A stretch of DNA of 64,000 nucleotides. It comes from Nakaseomyces glabratus (Eukaryota; Ascomycota; Saccharomycetes; Saccharomycetales; Saccharomycetaceae). Of this stretch, positions 63,127-64,000 are shown in pieces (within the stretch, counting starts at the first letter, position 1; each line of letters opens with the position of its first letter). The stretch is from the NCBI RefSeq assembly GCF_010111755.1, contig NC_088962.1:806001-870000 (forward strand). The letters run 5' to 3'. The notes under the pieces are model-generated. The model saw nothing but the letters and a program-made list of their open reading frames with translations, did no database searches and was not told the DNA's origin. A program made the position numbers and the translations under genes.

Positions 63127-64000
63127 GTATGCAAATGCTAAATAAAAGTATAGCCAAAATAAACTGACTTACTCACCTTTAAAAGTTCCCGCTACCTTAC
63201 ACTCAAAGTGCAAACCGCTTGTGTTTGAATTTTCCCTTGTTTCTTGAAATCTTTTTGTGTCTGTGGAAAGACCTGTTTTAATTTGTTTTTGGTTATGATA
63301 TCTTTTGACAGCTAAATATATATTGCTTAAGTTGATCTTATTGCCACTTATAAGTAAAAATATGTCAGGTTAATAAAGATCTTCTTTGGGAGTGGAAAGA
63401 AGTACGCAAGCAAATACCAAAGCCTTTATTGCTGTATTTGATGAGATCTACTTCTGAACCTCTTCCTTTCTCTCTCTCTCTCAGTGCGCTTTTCGAACAG
63501 TTAGCTTTACAAAAAAGGCGAAGATGTGCGAAAGTAGGGAGAGAAAGATTGCTCTCTATCACTTAAATTTTCAATATTATCTTCCCCGATCCTTAGAGAT
63601 CCAGAGTCGTTTTTTTCCTCCTTCGTGATTTTTTTGATTGCCTCTATTTGTTGTTCTGGGGCAAATTATTTACAATTCCCGAAAGTCAGCTCAAACTTTT
63701 TGACATCTGTATATTTCGGTGTGAGACAGGGCACCTTTCGCAGTGTTGTTTGACTTCTATCAATCGTTGAAAGTTTACCCGACGGAACTCACAGAAAAAA
63801 ATTTTCACTCCTTCAGGGAAGGATGAGACAGAGCCAAAGAGTACCTCTGAAGAAAGATTTTCTCTTCAAAATGGGTTTGTTCGATAAATCAAGCGTAAAT
63901 GTGACTGCGAAAGAGGCTAAAAAGAAAGGGCAATATAGTGTAAACAGACTTTGCTGTTAAGGTGCAAGTTGTGGGTTTTTGAATTGATATGACTATACAG
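63127..64000. promoter_or_regulatory. Region upstream of SAT4 to the window end
   Basis: This 874-bp segment is the SAT4 promoter and beyond. It has a pyrimidine-rich CTCTCTCTCT stretch (63470-63481). A 45-codon ATG frame (63823-63960, plus) starts MRQSQRVPLKK and ends before the window edge; I cannot tell whether it is coding. No other feature is visible. Confidence 0.45.

Noticed and set aside
63823..63960. 45-codon ATG frame near the right edge
   Set aside because: Too short to judge, no recognisable features and no splice signal seen; not called.

Overview
The window is yeast nuclear DNA: dense intron-less genes, the standard code, TATA-type promoters, one tRNA gene, and every recognisable protein is closest to Saccharomyces cerevisiae. 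Gene order joins pieces of several S. cerevisiae chromosomes, as in a post-whole-genome-duplication relative. The gene set (PHO2, NRG, BAP2, PGK1, ADP1 and an ATO gene on one chromosome), long G-rich intergenic regions and protein divergence fit Nakaseomyces (Candida) glabratus, probably chromosome L. The species call is inference plus memory and was not checked by a search.

Layout. (1) 1-23.7 kb follows S. cerevisiae YDL093-YDL106: PMT5, PMT1, RPN6, SNU23, BUG1, GET3, DUN1, POL3, QRI1, QRI7, NSE4, PHO2. It covers O-mannosylation, proteasome lid, splicing, Golgi structure, tail-anchored protein insertion, DNA-damage kinase, replicative polymerase, UDP-GlcNAc synthesis, mitochondrial t6A, SMC5/6 and phosphate regulation. 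(2) 24.3-37.4 kb follows YBR065-YBR068: ECM2, an NRG repressor, TIP1, BAP2. The last three each have 3-5 kb upstream, rich in G tracts. (3) 37.4-46.1 kb holds a long non-coding stretch, tRNA-Arg(ACG), an intact VRL1 and a small unnamed ORF. (4) 46.7-48.9 kb holds GLO1 and DIM1. (5) 49.3-63.1 kb follows YCR014-YCR008: POL4, PGK1, ADP1, an ADY2/ATO gene, RVS161, SAT4.

There is no obvious operon-like or defence system. The most interesting unexplained signals are: a stretch at about 57.2-57.84 kb between ADP1 and the ATO gene that folds by eye into several hairpins, including a 154-nt multi-segment arm, and looks like an unannotated structured RNA; a perfect 38-bp inverted repeat upstream of ADP1; a 156-aa ORF between the two PMT genes, at the position and orientation of a dubious S. 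cerevisiae ORF; and the G-tract-rich long upstream regions of NRG, TIP1 and BAP2.

Several ORFs open at TTG or GTG if any start is allowed. I used the first plausible ATG for POL3, BUG1, VRL1, GLO1, PGK1, the ATO gene, RVS161 and the small ORFs, and each then agrees better with the family length.
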